DNA of 64,000 bases from Curtobacterium sp. BH-2-1-1 (GCF_001806325.1 NZ_CP017580.1:2046001-2110000); one strand, 5' to 3'; shown: positions 50,406-60,046, numbered from the stretch's first letter. Notes: generated by a model from the sequence alone, not told the origin. Translations and numbers: made by a program.

Positions 50406-51764
50406 ATGAAACGCCGCACCCGAATCATCGCCGGACTCGCAGCCGTGGCAGTCGCCGCGGTCGGTCTGGCTGGTTGTTCCAGCTCAGGCTCCGCCTCGAG
50501 CGACACCATCAAGATCGCGTACCAGAAGTTCGGTGCCTTCCAGCAGCTCGACGCCCAGATGAAGGTCGTCAAGACGGAGTACGAGAAGGAGAACCCGGGC
50601 AAGAAGGTCACGCTCGTCCCCATCCAGGCCCAGGGCAACGACTACTACACGAAGCTCGCGCTCATGAACAAGGCGCCGGCGACCGCGCCGGACGTCATGT
50701 ACGAGGACACCTTCCTCATCAAGGCCGACGCCGAGGCGGGCTACCTCCTGCCGCTCGACAAGTACACGGCGAAGTGGAAGGACTGGAGCCAGTTCTACGA
50801 CAACGCGAAGCAGGCCGGGCAGGGCGACGACGGCAAGATCTACGGCGTCCCGATGGGCACCGACACCCGGGCCCTCTGGTACAACAAGGACATCTTCAAG
50901 GAGGTCGGCCTGCCCGTCCCGTGGCAGCCCAAGACCTGGGACGACGTGCTCGCGGCCGCGAAGACGATCAAGGACAAGAAGCCCGACATCATCCCGTTCA
51001 ACATCTACTCGGGCAAGGCGCAGGGCGAGGCCTCGACGATGCAGGGCTTCGAGATGCTCCTGTACGGCGCGGACGGCTCCGGCAACACGCTCTACAAGGA
51101 CAAGAAGTGGGTCACCGGCTCGAAGCAGTTCGAGGACTCGCTGCAGTTCATCAAGGACGTCTACCAGGGTGACCTCGGACCCACGCCGCAGCAGGCGCTC
51201 GACACGAACGTCGGGACGACCATCGCCCAGACGTGGCTCCCGCAGGGCAAGCTCGCCATCGACCTCGACGGGTCCTGGCAGTCCGGCACGTGGCTGAAGT
51301 CCGGCACGGCTCCGTGGGCAGAGTGGAACGACGTGATGGGCCAGGCGCCGATGCCGACCCAGAACGGCCAGGAGCCCGGCTACAACTCGATGTCCGGTGG
51401 CTGGACCCTCGCGGTCGGCAAGAACTCGAAGAACCCCCAGGCCGCGTTCGACTTCATCACGAAGTTCCTCGACAAGGACGGGTCGCTCAAGTACGACAGC
51501 GAGAACAGCCAGATCGCCGTCCGCAAGGACGTCGCCGAGGACACCGCCTACACGGACGCGAACCCCACGTTCAAGTTCTTCTCCGGGCTCGTCGAGCACA
51601 CCAACTTCCGCCCGGCGACGAGTGACTACTCGCAGGTGTCCAACGCGATCCAGGTCGCGATGGAGGCGGTGATGACGGGGCAGCAGACGCCGAAGCAGGC
51701 GGCCGCCGCCTACGACAAGGCCGTCGAACAGGTGGTCGGCAAGGAGAACACGGTCTCCGGCTGA
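50406..51764 (+). CDS. Sugar ABC transporter substrate-binding lipoprotein
   Basis: 452 residues, family 1 solute-binding protein. Lipoprotein signal with lipobox VGLAGC (Cys about 22). Two-lobed fold shown by ALMNKAPATAPDVMYEDTF and WYNKDIFKEVG, and a C-terminal hinge helix (AAAAYDKAVEQVV). ATG 50406 has a strong ribosome site (AAAGGAG); the frame is open further upstream without support. The two permeases and the GH38 mannosidase downstream suggest a mannose-containing oligosaccharide as cargo. No ATPase gene is in the cluster; a shared MsiK/UgpC-type ATPase would be needed. Confidence 0.93.
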   Translation: MKRRTRIIAGLAAVAVAAVGLAGCSSSGSASSDTIKIAYQKFGAFQQLDAQMKVVKTEYEKENPGKKVTLVPIQAQGNDYYTKLALMNKAPATAPDVMYEDTFLIKADAEAGYLLPLDKYTAKWKDWSQFYDNAKQAGQGDDGKIYGVPMGTDTRALWYNKDIFKEVGLPVPWQPKTWDDVLAAAKTIKDKKPDIIPFNIYSGKAQGEASTMQGFEMLLYGADGSGNTLYKDKKWVTGSKQFEDSLQFIKDVYQGDLGPTPQQALDTNVGTTIAQTWLPQGKLAIDLDGSWQSGTWLKSGTAPWAEWNDVMGQAPMPTQNGQEPGYNSMSGGWTLAVGKNSKNPQAAFDFITKFLDKDGSLKYDSENSQIAVRKDVAEDTAYTDANPTFKFFSGLVEHTNFRPATSDYSQVSNAIQVAMEAVMTGQQTPKQAAAAYDKAVEQVVGKENTVSG

Positions 51765-51785
51765 TCGCTGCGGTGACCACCTGAC

Positions 51786-51828
51786 GGACTGGAGGCGCGG
51801 CTCGCGTCGTGCGCCGCGCCTCCCGTCC
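51786..51828. terminator. Hairpin of two copies of the 15-bp element, after the binding-protein gene
   Basis: Arms GGACTGGAGGCGCGGC (51786-51801) and GCCGCGCCTCCCGTCC (51813-51828), one mismatch in 16. In mid-operon it would act as attenuator, letting more binding protein than permease be made. Confidence 0.7.
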
Positions 51829-51877
51829 GACCCCACCCACCTTCGGAACCCCTCTCCGCACCCGGAAGGCAACCACC

Positions 51878-52828
51878 GTGTCCAGCACCCCCCTCGCGCC
51901 GACGCTGTCGGCGCCCGGTGCGCCGAAGCGCACCGATCCGCCGGTCCCGCGCAAGCGGAAGCCGCTGCGGAACGTGGGACGAGCGGTCCCGCTCCTCCCC
52001 GCCGTCGTCCTCCTCGTCATCTTCCTGCTCGGCCCCGTCATCTCGTCGTTCTACGGGTCGTTCACCAACTCGGCGCTGACCGGGGTCGGCGCCGCCGACC
52101 AGCAGTTCGTCGGCTTCCAGAACTACGTCGAGCTGTTCCAGGACCCGGACTTCCCGAAGTCCGTCATCCTCACCATCGTGTTCCTGCTCGCGTCCGCGGT
52201 CGTGGGCCAGAACGTGCTCGGGCTCGGGCTCGCCCTGCTCATGCGCTCGGCGAACAAGGCCGTCCGCGCGATCGTGGGCACGTTCGTCGTCGCCGCGTGG
52301 GTCCTGCCCGAGATCGTCGCCTCGTTCGCCGCGTACGCGTTCTTCAACGACGAGGGCACGCTCAACGAGTTCCTGCGGTCGATCGGGATAAGCGGCCCGA
52401 ACTGGCTCTACACGTACCCGATGCTCGCCGTCATCCTGGCGAACATCTGGCGCGGTACGGCCTTCTCGATGCTCGTCTACTCCGCCGCCGTGCAGGAGGT
52501 CCCCGAGGAGATCACCGAGTCCGCCGAGGTGGACGGAGCCGCCGGCTGGCAGCGCCTCGTCTACATCACCCTGCCGGTCATCCGCCGGTCGATCTCGACG
52601 AACCTCATGCTGACGACGCTGCAGACGCTGTCGGTCTTCACGCTGATCTTCGTCATGACCGGCGGCGGTCCCGGGACCAACTCGTCGACGCTGCCGATCC
52701 TCGCCTACCAAGAGGCGTTCAAGTTCTCGCAGCTCGGCTTCGGGACGGCGATCGCGACGATCCTCCTCGTGGTCGGCGCGGTCTTCTCGATCATCTACAT
52801 CAAGGCACTGAAGCCGGAGGTGGACTGA
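51878..52828 (+). CDS. Sugar ABC transporter permease (MalF-like)
   Basis: 316 residues, six helices beginning at about 38 (VPLLPAVVLLVIFLLGPVI). The EAA loop EEITESAEVDGAAGWQRLVYITLP (about 205-228) docks to the ATPase. GTG 51878 is chosen for the ribosome site GGAAGG; the frame runs upstream into the terminator. Overlaps the next gene by one base (TGATG). Confidence 0.93.
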   Translation: MSSTPLAPTLSAPGAPKRTDPPVPRKRKPLRNVGRAVPLLPAVVLLVIFLLGPVISSFYGSFTNSALTGVGAADQQFVGFQNYVELFQDPDFPKSVILTIVFLLASAVVGQNVLGLGLALLMRSANKAVRAIVGTFVVAAWVLPEIVASFAAYAFFNDEGTLNEFLRSIGISGPNWLYTYPMLAVILANIWRGTAFSMLVYSAAVQEVPEEITESAEVDGAAGWQRLVYITLPVIRRSISTNLMLTTLQTLSVFTLIFVMTGGGPGTNSSTLPILAYQEAFKFSQLGFGTAIATILLVVGAVFSIIYIKALKPEVD

Positions 52829-53727
52829 TGGCCATCACTGCCCCGTCCCTCGACCAGACCACCACCCGTTCGGTGACCGCACCGGGCTCGCTGCACATGA
52901 CCTCCCCGCGGGGTCGGACCATGCGCTGGGTGTCGAACGTCGTGCTGCTCGTCATCGCGGTGTGCTTCGCGGTCCCGCTGCTCTGGCTCGTCCTCGCGTC
53001 GGTCGACACCCAGGCGTCGCTGTCCGTGAAGATGCCGACGCAGTTCACGCTCGACAACTTCACGAAGGTGCTCACGCCGGAGCTGTCGTTCATCCCGCTC
53101 GCGAACAGCCTGCTGCTCTCCGGCGGCACGGCGGTCGTCACCGTGGTGTTCGCGCTGCTCGCCGCCTACCCGCTGTCCCGCTACAAGATGCGGGTCAACA
53201 AGCCGTTCCTGTACAGCATCCTGTTCGGCACCGGCCTGCCGATCACCGCCATGATGGTGCCGGTCTACGCGCTGTTCGTGTCGCTCAACCTCATCGACAA
53301 CGTGTGGGGCTGCATCTTCTTCCTCGCCGCCACCTCGCTGCCGATGGCGATCTGGATGGCGAAGAACTTCATGGACTCGGTCCCGGTGTCACTCGAGGAA
53401 GCGGCGTGGACCGACGGCGCCTCGATGATGACGACCCTGACCCGCATCGTGATCCCGCTCATGCGCCCGGGGATCGCCGTGGTGTTCATCTTCGTGTTCA
53501 TCCAGGCCTGGGGGAACTTCTTCGTCCCCTTCGTCCTGCTCCTCTCGCCCGACAAGGTGCCCGCCGCGGTGAGCATCTTCAACTTCTTCGGGCAGAACGG
53601 GGCGGTGGCGTACGGGCAGCTCGCCGCGTTCTCGATCGTGTACTCCGTGCCCGTCATCGCCCTCTACGTGCTCGTGTCCCGGGGCCTCGGCGGCGGCAAC
53701 GCCCTCGCCGGCGGCATCAAGGGCTGA
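52828..53727 (+). CDS. Sugar ABC transporter permease (MalG-like)
   Basis: 299 residues, six helices; EAA loop SLEEAAWTDGASMMTTLTRIVIPL near residue 190. ATG 52828 overlaps the MalF-like stop; the upstream open frame is a shadow. Followed 31 bases later by the alpha-mannosidase. Confidence 0.93.
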   Translation: MAITAPSLDQTTTRSVTAPGSLHMTSPRGRTMRWVSNVVLLVIAVCFAVPLLWLVLASVDTQASLSVKMPTQFTLDNFTKVLTPELSFIPLANSLLLSGGTAVVTVVFALLAAYPLSRYKMRVNKPFLYSILFGTGLPITAMMVPVYALFVSLNLIDNVWGCIFFLAATSLPMAIWMAKNFMDSVPVSLEEAAWTDGASMMTTLTRIVIPLMRPGIAVVFIFVFIQAWGNFFVPFVLLLSPDKVPAAVSIFNFFGQNGAVAYGQLAAFSIVYSVPVIALYVLVSRGLGGGNALAGGIKG

Positions 53728-53758
53728 CACCCGTCCCTGCTGGAAAGGAACCACCTCC

Positions 53759-56700
53759 ATGCACCACGACGAACCCCTCGTCGAAGCCCGCATCGCCCGG
53801 CTCGTCCGGGACCGCATCGACCCCGCCGTCCTGCGCCGGTCCGCACCGGTGGAGATCGCCGCCTGGACCGTGCCGGACGAGCCGGTCCCGTTCGACGTCG
53901 CGGTCGCGGCCGACTACGAGCCGTTCACGGTGGGCGGCTCCTGGGGCGGCCGACCGTGGGGGACCACCTGGTTCCGGATCCGCGGCACCGTGCCGGAGGA
54001 CTTCGGGACGGCGCCGGGCACCACGTCGGAGCTCCGGGTCGACCTCGGCTTCACGAAGCGCCACCCCGGGTTCCAGGCCGAGGGACTCGCGTGGCGGCCG
54101 GACGGCACGACCGTCAAGGGCATCGAGCCGAAGAACGACACCGTCCCGCTCGAGGTCGGTCCCGGTGAGTCCTTCGAGCTCTACGTCGAGGCCGCGGCGA
54201 ACCCGGACATCGGCGGCGACTCGTTCCAGGGGGCGACCCCGCTCGGGTCGCGCTCCACGGCCGGGACGACGCCGATCTACAAGGTGAAGGCGCTCGAGAT
54301 CGTCGAGCGGGACGACACCGTGTGGGAGCTCCAGCAGGACTTCTGGGTCCTCCGCGGCCTGATGGCCGAGCTGCCCACCGACGGCACCCGCGGCGCGGAC
54401 GTCCTGCGCGTGCTCGAACGCGCCGCCGACGCCCTCGACCCGGACGACGTCGCCGGGACGGCCGCCGACGCACGAGCGGTCCTCGCGCCCGTCCTCGCCG
54501 TGCCGGCCAGCGCCGCCGCGCACCGGGCGATCGCCGTCGGCCACGCGCACATCGACTCGGCGTGGCTCTGGCCGGTGCGCGAGACCGTCCGGAAGTGCGC
54601 CCGCACCTTCTCGAACGTGCTCGACCTGATGGACCGCGACCCCGACTTCACGTTCGCCTGCTCCTCCGCGCAGCAGTACGCCTGGATCCGGGACGGCTAC
54701 CCGTCGATCTGGGCCCGCATCAAGCAACGGGTCGCCGAGGGCCGGTGGATCCCGGTCGGCGGCATGTGGGTCGAGTCGGACACGAACCTCCCCGGCGGTG
54801 AGGCCCTCGCGCGGCAGTTCGTCGCCGGCAAGCGGTTCTTCCTCGAGGAGTTCGGGATCGACACCCCCGAGGCGTGGCTCCCGGACTCGTTCGGGTACTC
54901 CGGAGCCCTGCCGCAGATCGTCCGCGCCGCCGGCTCGAAGTGGTTCGTCACGCAGAAGCCCTCGTGGAACGAGACGAACGTCATCCCGCACACCTCGTTC
55001 CACTGGGAGGGCATCGACGGCTCCCGAGTCCTCACGCACCTGCCCCCGGCGGACACCTACAACTCGGACGTCTCACCCGCCGACCTGCACCGCGGCGAAC
55101 GGCAGAACAAGGAGCGCGGCGTCGCGAACACCTCGATGCTGCTCTACGGCTTCGGCGACGGCGGCGGTGGACCCACCCGCGAGATGGTCGCCGCCGCCCG
55201 ACGTCAGCACGACCTGGACGGGTCCCCGCGGGTCGACCTCGGCACCCCGGCGCAGGTCTTCGAGGAGATCGAGGCCGCACTGCCGACGCCGGCGGTGTGG
55301 TCGGGCGAGATGTACCTCGAATTCCACCGCGGCACGTACACGTCCCAGATCCGCACGAAGCAGGGCAACCGGCGCTCCGAGCACCTGCTCCGCGAGGCCG
55401 AGCTCTGGGCGTCCACCGCTGCCGTGCGACTCGGGCTCGACTACCCGTACGAGGAGCTCGAGCAGGCCTGGCACACCGTGCTCCTGCAGCAGTTCCACGA
55501 CATCCTGCCCGGCTCCTCGATCGCCTGGGTCTACGAGAACGCCGAGGCGAACTACGCCGAGGTCGCTCGTGTGCTCGAAGGCCTGATCGGCAACGCCACG
55601 ACGGCGCTCGCGAACGGCGGTGCCGCGGCGCTCGCCGGGGTCGGTGCGTCGTCCACCGCCCGGGCCGGCGGTGGGAGTGCCCTGCTGGACGCCCCGTCGG
55701 GGGCGGACGCCGCCGGCGGCAGCGGCTCGACCGGGAACGTCGTGCGCTTCAACGCCTCGCCGGTCGCGGCGGGAGACGCAACCGCCCTGGGTGGTTCGCT
55801 GGGCGACGAACCGCGAGCCGTGCCTCCCGTCCGGAACGGCGACCGCTTCGTGTTCGACACCGGCGTCGTCACGGCGACCATCGACGCGGCCGGTCACGTC
55901 GTGTCGCTCGTCGACCACGCGTCCGGACGCGACGCCGTCGCCCCGGGTGCGGCCGCCGCGGAGTACACCGTGTTCCGCGACACCCCGAACCAGTGGGAGG
56001 CGTGGGACATCGACCGCGCCTACCAGCGCAGCGGCACGGTGCTGGAGGCGTCCTCGGTCGAGGTGTCCGGCGACGAACTCGTCGTCCAGCGGTCCTTCGG
56101 GTCGTCGTCGATCACCACCCGGTACTCCGCCGTCGCCGGGCAGTCCGAGCTGACGATCGTGACCGAGGTCGACTGGCACGAGCGCCAGAAGCTCCTCAAG
56201 CTCGCGTTCCCCCTCGACGTCCGTGCGGCGTCGGCGTCGAGCGAGATCCAGTTCGGCCACATCGACCGGCCGACCCACCAGAACACCTCGTGGGACATGG
56301 CCCGCTTCGAGACGAGCGCCCACCGCTGGGTGCACGTCGCCGAGCCCGGGTTCGGCGTCGCCGTCGCGAACGACTCCACCTACGGACACGACATCACCCG
56401 GAGCACCCGGGCCGACGGCGGCACCACGACGCTCGTCCGGGAGTCGCTGCTGCGGGCACCGACGTTCCCGGACCCGCACGCCGACCAGGGGCACCACGTG
56501 TTCCGGACGGTGCTGCGGGTGGGTGCCTCGGTGCTCGACGCCGCCGATGCCGGGTACCGGCTCAACCTGCCGGTGCGCACGGTGGAGGGGACGACCACGG
56601 TCGACCCGCTCGTCACGGTGTCGTCGCCGCAGGTGTTCGTCGAGGCGGTGAAGCTCGCCGAGGACCGCTCCGGTGACGTCGTCGTGCGGCTCTACGAGGC

Positions 56701-56872
56701 GTCGGGCGGTCGCGCGGCCGACGTCGGCGTCGACTTCGGGTTCGACGTCGCCGGGGTGGCGGCGGTGGACCTGCTGGAACGCCCGCTGGGGGACTCGTGG
56801 GAGTCGGGGGAGCCGGTCGTGCTCACACTCCGGCCCTTCGAGATCGTGACCCTCCGGGTGCGTCGGGCCTGA
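53759..56872 (+). CDS. Alpha-mannosidase, glycoside hydrolase family 38
   Basis: 1037 residues. The catalytic domain (about 255-520) has zinc-binding HAHID at 262-266 and the nucleophile aspartate D376 in LPDSFGYSGALPQI. A further H lies in QQFHDILPG. Then come a three-helix domain with an alanine/glycine-rich linker (about 615-660) and C-terminal beta domains. No signal peptide, so it works inside the cell on imported mannosides. RBS AAAGGAACCACC before ATG 53759. Last gene of the sugar operon. The linker carries a copy of the 15-bp dispersed element (55818-55832). Confidence 0.95.
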   Translation: MHHDEPLVEARIARLVRDRIDPAVLRRSAPVEIAAWTVPDEPVPFDVAVAADYEPFTVGGSWGGRPWGTTWFRIRGTVPEDFGTAPGTTSELRVDLGFTKRHPGFQAEGLAWRPDGTTVKGIEPKNDTVPLEVGPGESFELYVEAAANPDIGGDSFQGATPLGSRSTAGTTPIYKVKALEIVERDDTVWELQQDFWVLRGLMAELPTDGTRGADVLRVLERAADALDPDDVAGTAADARAVLAPVLAVPASAAAHRAIAVGHAHIDSAWLWPVRETVRKCARTFSNVLDLMDRDPDFTFACSSAQQYAWIRDGYPSIWARIKQRVAEGRWIPVGGMWVESDTNLPGGEALARQFVAGKRFFLEEFGIDTPEAWLPDSFGYSGALPQIVRAAGSKWFVTQKPSWNETNVIPHTSFHWEGIDGSRVLTHLPPADTYNSDVSPADLHRGERQNKERGVANTSMLLYGFGDGGGGPTREMVAAARRQHDLDGSPRVDLGTPAQVFEEIEAALPTPAVWSGEMYLEFHRGTYTSQIRTKQGNRRSEHLLREAELWASTAAVRLGLDYPYEELEQAWHTVLLQQFHDILPGSSIAWVYENAEANYAEVARVLEGLIGNATTALANGGAAALAGVGASSTARAGGGSALLDAPSGADAAGGSGSTGNVVRFNASPVAAGDATALGGSLGDEPRAVPPVRNGDRFVFDTGVVTATIDAAGHVVSLVDHASGRDAVAPGAAAAEYTVFRDTPNQWEAWDIDRAYQRSGTVLEASSVEVSGDELVVQRSFGSSSITTRYSAVAGQSELTIVTEVDWHERQKLLKLAFPLDVRAASASSEIQFGHIDRPTHQNTSWDMARFETSAHRWVHVAEPGFGVAVANDSTYGHDITRSTRADGGTTTLVRESLLRAPTFPDPHADQGHHVFRTVLRVGASVLDAADAGYRLNLPVRTVEGTTTVDPLVTVSSPQVFVEAVKLAEDRSGDVVVRLYEASGGRAADVGVDFGFDVAGVAAVDLLERPLGDSWESGEPVVLTLRPFEIVTLRVRRA
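55818..55832 (-). repeat. 15-bp dispersed element inside the mannosidase gene
   Basis: CCGTGCCTCCCGTCC, 14 of 15 to the element's complement; read in frame as AVPPV in a domain linker. Confidence 0.5.
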
Positions 56873-56899
56873 GGCAGCGGGCTCGCGCGCGAAGGACCG

Positions 56900-56939
56900 C
56901 GGCGCCGGACGGGACACGGGTGCGTTCCGTCCGGCGCCG
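56900..56939. terminator. Terminator hairpin of the sugar operon
   Basis: CGGCGCCGGAC (56900-56910) pairs with GTCCGGCGCCG (56929-56939); two further pairs extend it inward. It lies 27 bases after the mannosidase stop. Confidence 0.75.
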
Positions 56940-56979
56940 TGCTGCGGGTTGGCGTGGTCGTTCCGGGCGTAGGCGGTCG

Positions 56980-57024
56980 AATCGGGCGTACCTGGTCGAA
57001 AGATCTGCCCAGGTACGCCCGATT
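56980..57024. repeat. Perfect 16-bp inverted repeat upstream of the AbiEi-type gene
   Basis: AATCGGGCGTACCTGG (56980-56995) and CCAGGTACGCCCGATT (57009-57024) around 13 bases. The word CGGGCGTACCTG returns in the repeat after the same gene (58181-58225). Confidence 0.85.
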
Positions 57025-57150
57025 TCGTCAGGGATCGCGCCCGTCCTGGGAAAGAACGTTGGTCCTCCACAACAGCGTGGGTCTGGAGGCGCGTCAACAG
57101 TTGACGAGATCGGACCGCTTTGCGCGTGGCTGGCCGGCATCGTCTCGTCC

Positions 57151-58122
57151 ATGAACGAACCGCTGCCCATCCTGCGGGCCTCCACCACGCGCGAAGCCGG
57201 CCTCGACGCCAGCACCCTCCGCCGCCGGACACGGCTGCACGGCCCCGGTCGTCTCGTCCGCGCGGGGCCGAACGCCTTCGTCGACGGGGCGGCGTGGGAC
57301 GCAGCGGGGCCCCGGCAGCGGTACGTCACCCGCGTGTACGCGCGGCTCGGTCGACTCGGCGGCCGGGCAACCGCCTCGCACGCATCCGCGGCCGCAGTGC
57401 ACGGGCTGCCGTCGCTCGGCGGGTGGAGCATCCCGGTCCACGCGACCGTGCCGGAGTCGATGTACCGCGCCCGGACCGCCGAACTGGTCCTGCACACCCG
57501 GCCGGTGTCCGACACCGAACGGACCCGAGCGGGCGACCTCGCGATCACCACGATTCCACGAACCGTCATCGACATCGCGATGACGGACGACCTGCGGACC
57601 GGAGTCGTCGTCGCCGATTCAGCGTTGCGCCGCGGCATCCGACGCGACGACCTGTGGCGGGCGCTGCACCCGAGCGCTCGGGGACGGGCACGGGCTGCGC
57701 AGGTCGTCGAGCTCGCAGACGGACGGTCGGGTTCCCCGGCGGAGTCTCTCGCGCGAGTGGTCTTCCGCGAGCTCGGGCTCCCCGTGCCCGTGCTGCAGCA
57801 GGAGTTCGTGATCGGTGGTCGTCGGTCCGCCGTCGACTTCTGGTTCCCGGACGAAGGGGTGATCGTCGAGATCGACGGACGCGCGAAGTACACGCAGGAG
57901 CGGTACCTCGGCGGTCGCGACCAGACCGAGGTGTTCATCGACGAGAAACGTCGGCACGCCCGCCTGCTCACGGTGCCGGGCGTCCGCACGGTGCTCCGCG
58001 TCGAGTGGCGCGAGCTGTTCGACCTCGACGCGCTGGCACTCCGGTTCCGTGCCGCCGGCCTCCCGTGTGCGGTCCGACCGGTGCGGAGCGCTCGACACCC
58101 CGCGACGACGCCGATGCGGTGA
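57151..58122 (+). CDS. AbiEi-type antitoxin domain fused to a DUF559/PD-(D/E)XK nuclease-like domain
   Basis: 323 residues. Residues about 1-70 resemble the N-terminal wHTH of type IV antitoxin AbiEi as found in actinobacterial members (REAGLDASTLRRRT, GRLVRAGPNAFVDG). The middle has ATASHASAAAVHGLP and TTIPRTVIDIA, which are AbiEi-like. The C-terminal 110 residues match the Vsr-like DUF559 fold: a conserved D in AVDFWFPDEGVIVEIDGRAKY and a later E in VLRVEWREL. Whether it cuts DNA is unknown. There is no AbiEii toxin gene beside it. ATG 57151 lies 126 bases after the inverted repeat. Bracketed by two repeats of one family, it is the most mobile-looking gene of this part of the window. Confidence 0.78.
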   Translation: MNEPLPILRASTTREAGLDASTLRRRTRLHGPGRLVRAGPNAFVDGAAWDAAGPRQRYVTRVYARLGRLGGRATASHASAAAVHGLPSLGGWSIPVHATVPESMYRARTAELVLHTRPVSDTERTRAGDLAITTIPRTVIDIAMTDDLRTGVVVADSALRRGIRRDDLWRALHPSARGRARAAQVVELADGRSGSPAESLARVVFRELGLPVPVLQQEFVIGGRRSAVDFWFPDEGVIVEIDGRAKYTQERYLGGRDQTEVFIDEKRRHARLLTVPGVRTVLRVEWRELFDLDALALRFRAAGLPCAVRPVRSARHPATTPMR

Positions 58123-58180
58123 GTCGGCTCAGTGTCCAACGCCGCTCGTTCTTTCCCAGAGCGTCCGCGATGCATGGTGT

Positions 58181-58225
58181 TTCCGGGCGTACCTGCCCGA
58201 AACTTCCGACCAGGTACGCCCGAAA
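58181..58225. repeat. Inverted repeat downstream of the AbiEi-type gene, related to the upstream one
   Basis: Arms 58181-58195 (TTCCGGGCGTACCTG) and 58211-58225 match at 14 of 15. A third half-copy, CAGGTACGCCC, follows at 58230-58240. It also serves as terminator between two converging genes. Confidence 0.8.
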
Positions 58226-58246
58226 CGGTCAGGTACGCCCCGGCGC

Positions 58247-58684
58247 CTACCCGCGCAGGGACTCGACGGCTTTGTCGATCCGACGCGCACGGGTCTCCGG
58301 GGACTTCGCCTGCACGACCGGGTCGGCGAGGGCCCGCTGCCGCGAGTTCGACAGCGTGTCGAAGGCCGCACGGACCCCGGCCTCCTGCAGCGCCGACGCG
58401 AGGTCCTCCGGCAGGTCGACGACGCGGGGCAGCGTGTCGACCTCGATCGTGACCTCGACGGTGTCGCCGGCCGCGACCCCGGAGGCGGCACGGTGCTCCG
58501 CCGACAGCGGGACGAGGGACTGCTCGTTCATCACGCCGATCGACGACCGGTACGTGTAGGCGCCGTTCAGGGTGACGACCACGGGCGGGCGGCGCCCCGC
58601 GCCCAGCGCGTCGACGACGTCGGACGGGACAGGCAGGCCGGTGGCCGTCTTCCGCGCCTGCAGGACGGTCGTCGTGAACTGCAT
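58247..58684 (-). CDS. DUF1905 / YdeI-family protein
   Basis: 145 residues. The N-terminal 90 residues are DUF1905 (VVVTLNGAYTYRSSIGVMNEQSLVPLSAEHRAASGVAAGD region), the last 45 the YdeI/OmpD-associated helix motif (DTLSNSRQRALADPVVQAKSPETRARRIDKAVESL). Related proteins are named for bacteriocin resistance, but the biochemical role is not known. Strong ribosome site AGGAGG before ATG 58684. Confidence 0.88.
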   Translation of the reverse strand: MQFTTTVLQARKTATGLPVPSDVVDALGAGRRPPVVVTLNGAYTYRSSIGVMNEQSLVPLSAEHRAASGVAAGDTVEVTIEVDTLPRVVDLPEDLASALQEAGVRAAFDTLSNSRQRALADPVVQAKSPETRARRIDKAVESLRG

Positions 58685-58903
58685 CCGTGCCTCCTGGATT
58701 GAACCGGGCTGGACGGGCCGGCCCGATGCGGGCCGACGCCGGTGCCGGCGCCTGTGCCGACAAGCGAAACCGTACAGGCGAACCCGCTGTTCCGCCGCCG
58801 TTCACCGCCGCAGCACTGGCCGGAAACCGGACGCGTCCACGATCGTCCAGGACCCGGACCCCGGTCCACCCCGACGCACCACAGCACCCGAAAGGCACAC
58901 CCC

Positions 58904-60046
58904 GTGCAGCACAAGCGCACCCTCGCCGGCATCGCCCTGGCCGCCGCCGCCATCGTCACCCTCGCCGGCTGTTCGGCCACGAGCTCCGCCAGCACGACCA
59001 AGGACGACACCGACTGGAAGACCGCCACGAGCGCCGAGTCCGCCGGTGGCATGGACGCCCTCGTGAAGGCCGCCAAGGCGGAGGGGCAGCTCAACGTCAT
59101 CGCGCTGCCGCCGTCATGGGCCAACTACGGCAAGATCATCGACGGCTTCACCAAGAAGTACGGCATCAAGATCACCTCCGCGAACCCGAACGGCTCGAGC
59201 GCCGACGAGGTCGCCGCGGTGAAGTCGCAGAAGGGCCAGTCGACGGCACCGGACGTGCTCGACCTCGGCAACGCCGTGCTGCAGCAGAACCTCGACCTCC
59301 TGACCGACTACAAGGTCGCGAACTGGAGCGACATCCCCTCGGACCTCAAGGACGAGGACGGCGCCTGGACCCGCGACTACACGGGCCTGATGTCCATCGG
59401 CTACGACTCGTCGAAGATCACGGACGCCCCGAAGGACCTGGACGACCTGCTCGGCTCCGAGTACAAGGGCAAGGTCTCGATCGCGGGCGACCCGACCCAG
59501 GCGAACCAGGCCGCGTCGGCGGTGTACCTCGCGGCGCTCGAGAACGGCGGCTCGGCCGACGACATCACGAAGGGCGTCGACTACTTCGGCAAGCTGAAGC
59601 AGGCGGGCAACTTCCAGAACGTGCTGCCGTCGCAGGCGACCGTCGCCTCGGGTGAGACACCCGTCGTGATCCAGTGGTCCTACAACAACCTGGCGTGGGG
59701 CCCGGCGGCCGGCGCGAGCGGGAACAAGAACTGGAAGACCGTCGTCCCCGAGGGCCAGGCCCTCGGCTCGTACTACTCGCAGGCGATCAACAAGGACGCC
59801 CCGCACCCCGCGGCGGCGCGCCTCTGGCAGGAGTACATCGCCAGCCCGGACGTGCAGAACCTGTACCTCCAGGCCGGCGCCTTCCCGTCCACCCTCGCCG
59901 CGCTCGAGAAGTCGGGCAAGGTCGACCAGGACGCCCTCGACGCCGCCGGTGGCGCGCCGAAGGACTACGTCGAGCTGACCGACGAGCAGGTCACCGCCGC
60001 GGCGAAGGTGCTGTCGGCGAAGTGGGCCTCGACGATGGGCTCCTGA
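58904..60046 (+). CDS. ABC transporter substrate-binding lipoprotein, iron/polyamine/phosphonate type
   Basis: 380 residues. Lipobox TLAGC (Cys about 25). The fold is that of AfuA/PotD-class proteins (DALVKAAKAEGQLNVIALP, GYDSSKITDAPKDLDDL, VIQWSYNN). GTG 58904 follows GAAAGG; the frame is open much further upstream without support. The ligand cannot be told: Fe(III), spermidine, thiamine and 2-aminoethylphosphonate binders look alike here. No iron box is visible upstream, which speaks mildly against iron. Confidence 0.9.
   Translation: MQHKRTLAGIALAAAAIVTLAGCSATSSASTTKDDTDWKTATSAESAGGMDALVKAAKAEGQLNVIALPPSWANYGKIIDGFTKKYGIKITSANPNGSSADEVAAVKSQKGQSTAPDVLDLGNAVLQQNLDLLTDYKVANWSDIPSDLKDEDGAWTRDYTGLMSIGYDSSKITDAPKDLDDLLGSEYKGKVSIAGDPTQANQAASAVYLAALENGGSADDITKGVDYFGKLKQAGNFQNVLPSQATVASGETPVVIQWSYNNLAWGPAAGASGNKNWKTVVPEGQALGSYYSQAINKDAPHPAAARLWQEYIASPDVQNLYLQAGAFPSTLAALEKSGKVDQDALDAAGGAPKDYVELTDEQVTAAAKVLSAKWASTMGS

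Noticed and set aside
57151..58122. Complete type IV toxin-antitoxin pair
   Set aside because: No AbiEii nucleotidyltransferase gene on either side; only the antitoxin-like fusion is present.
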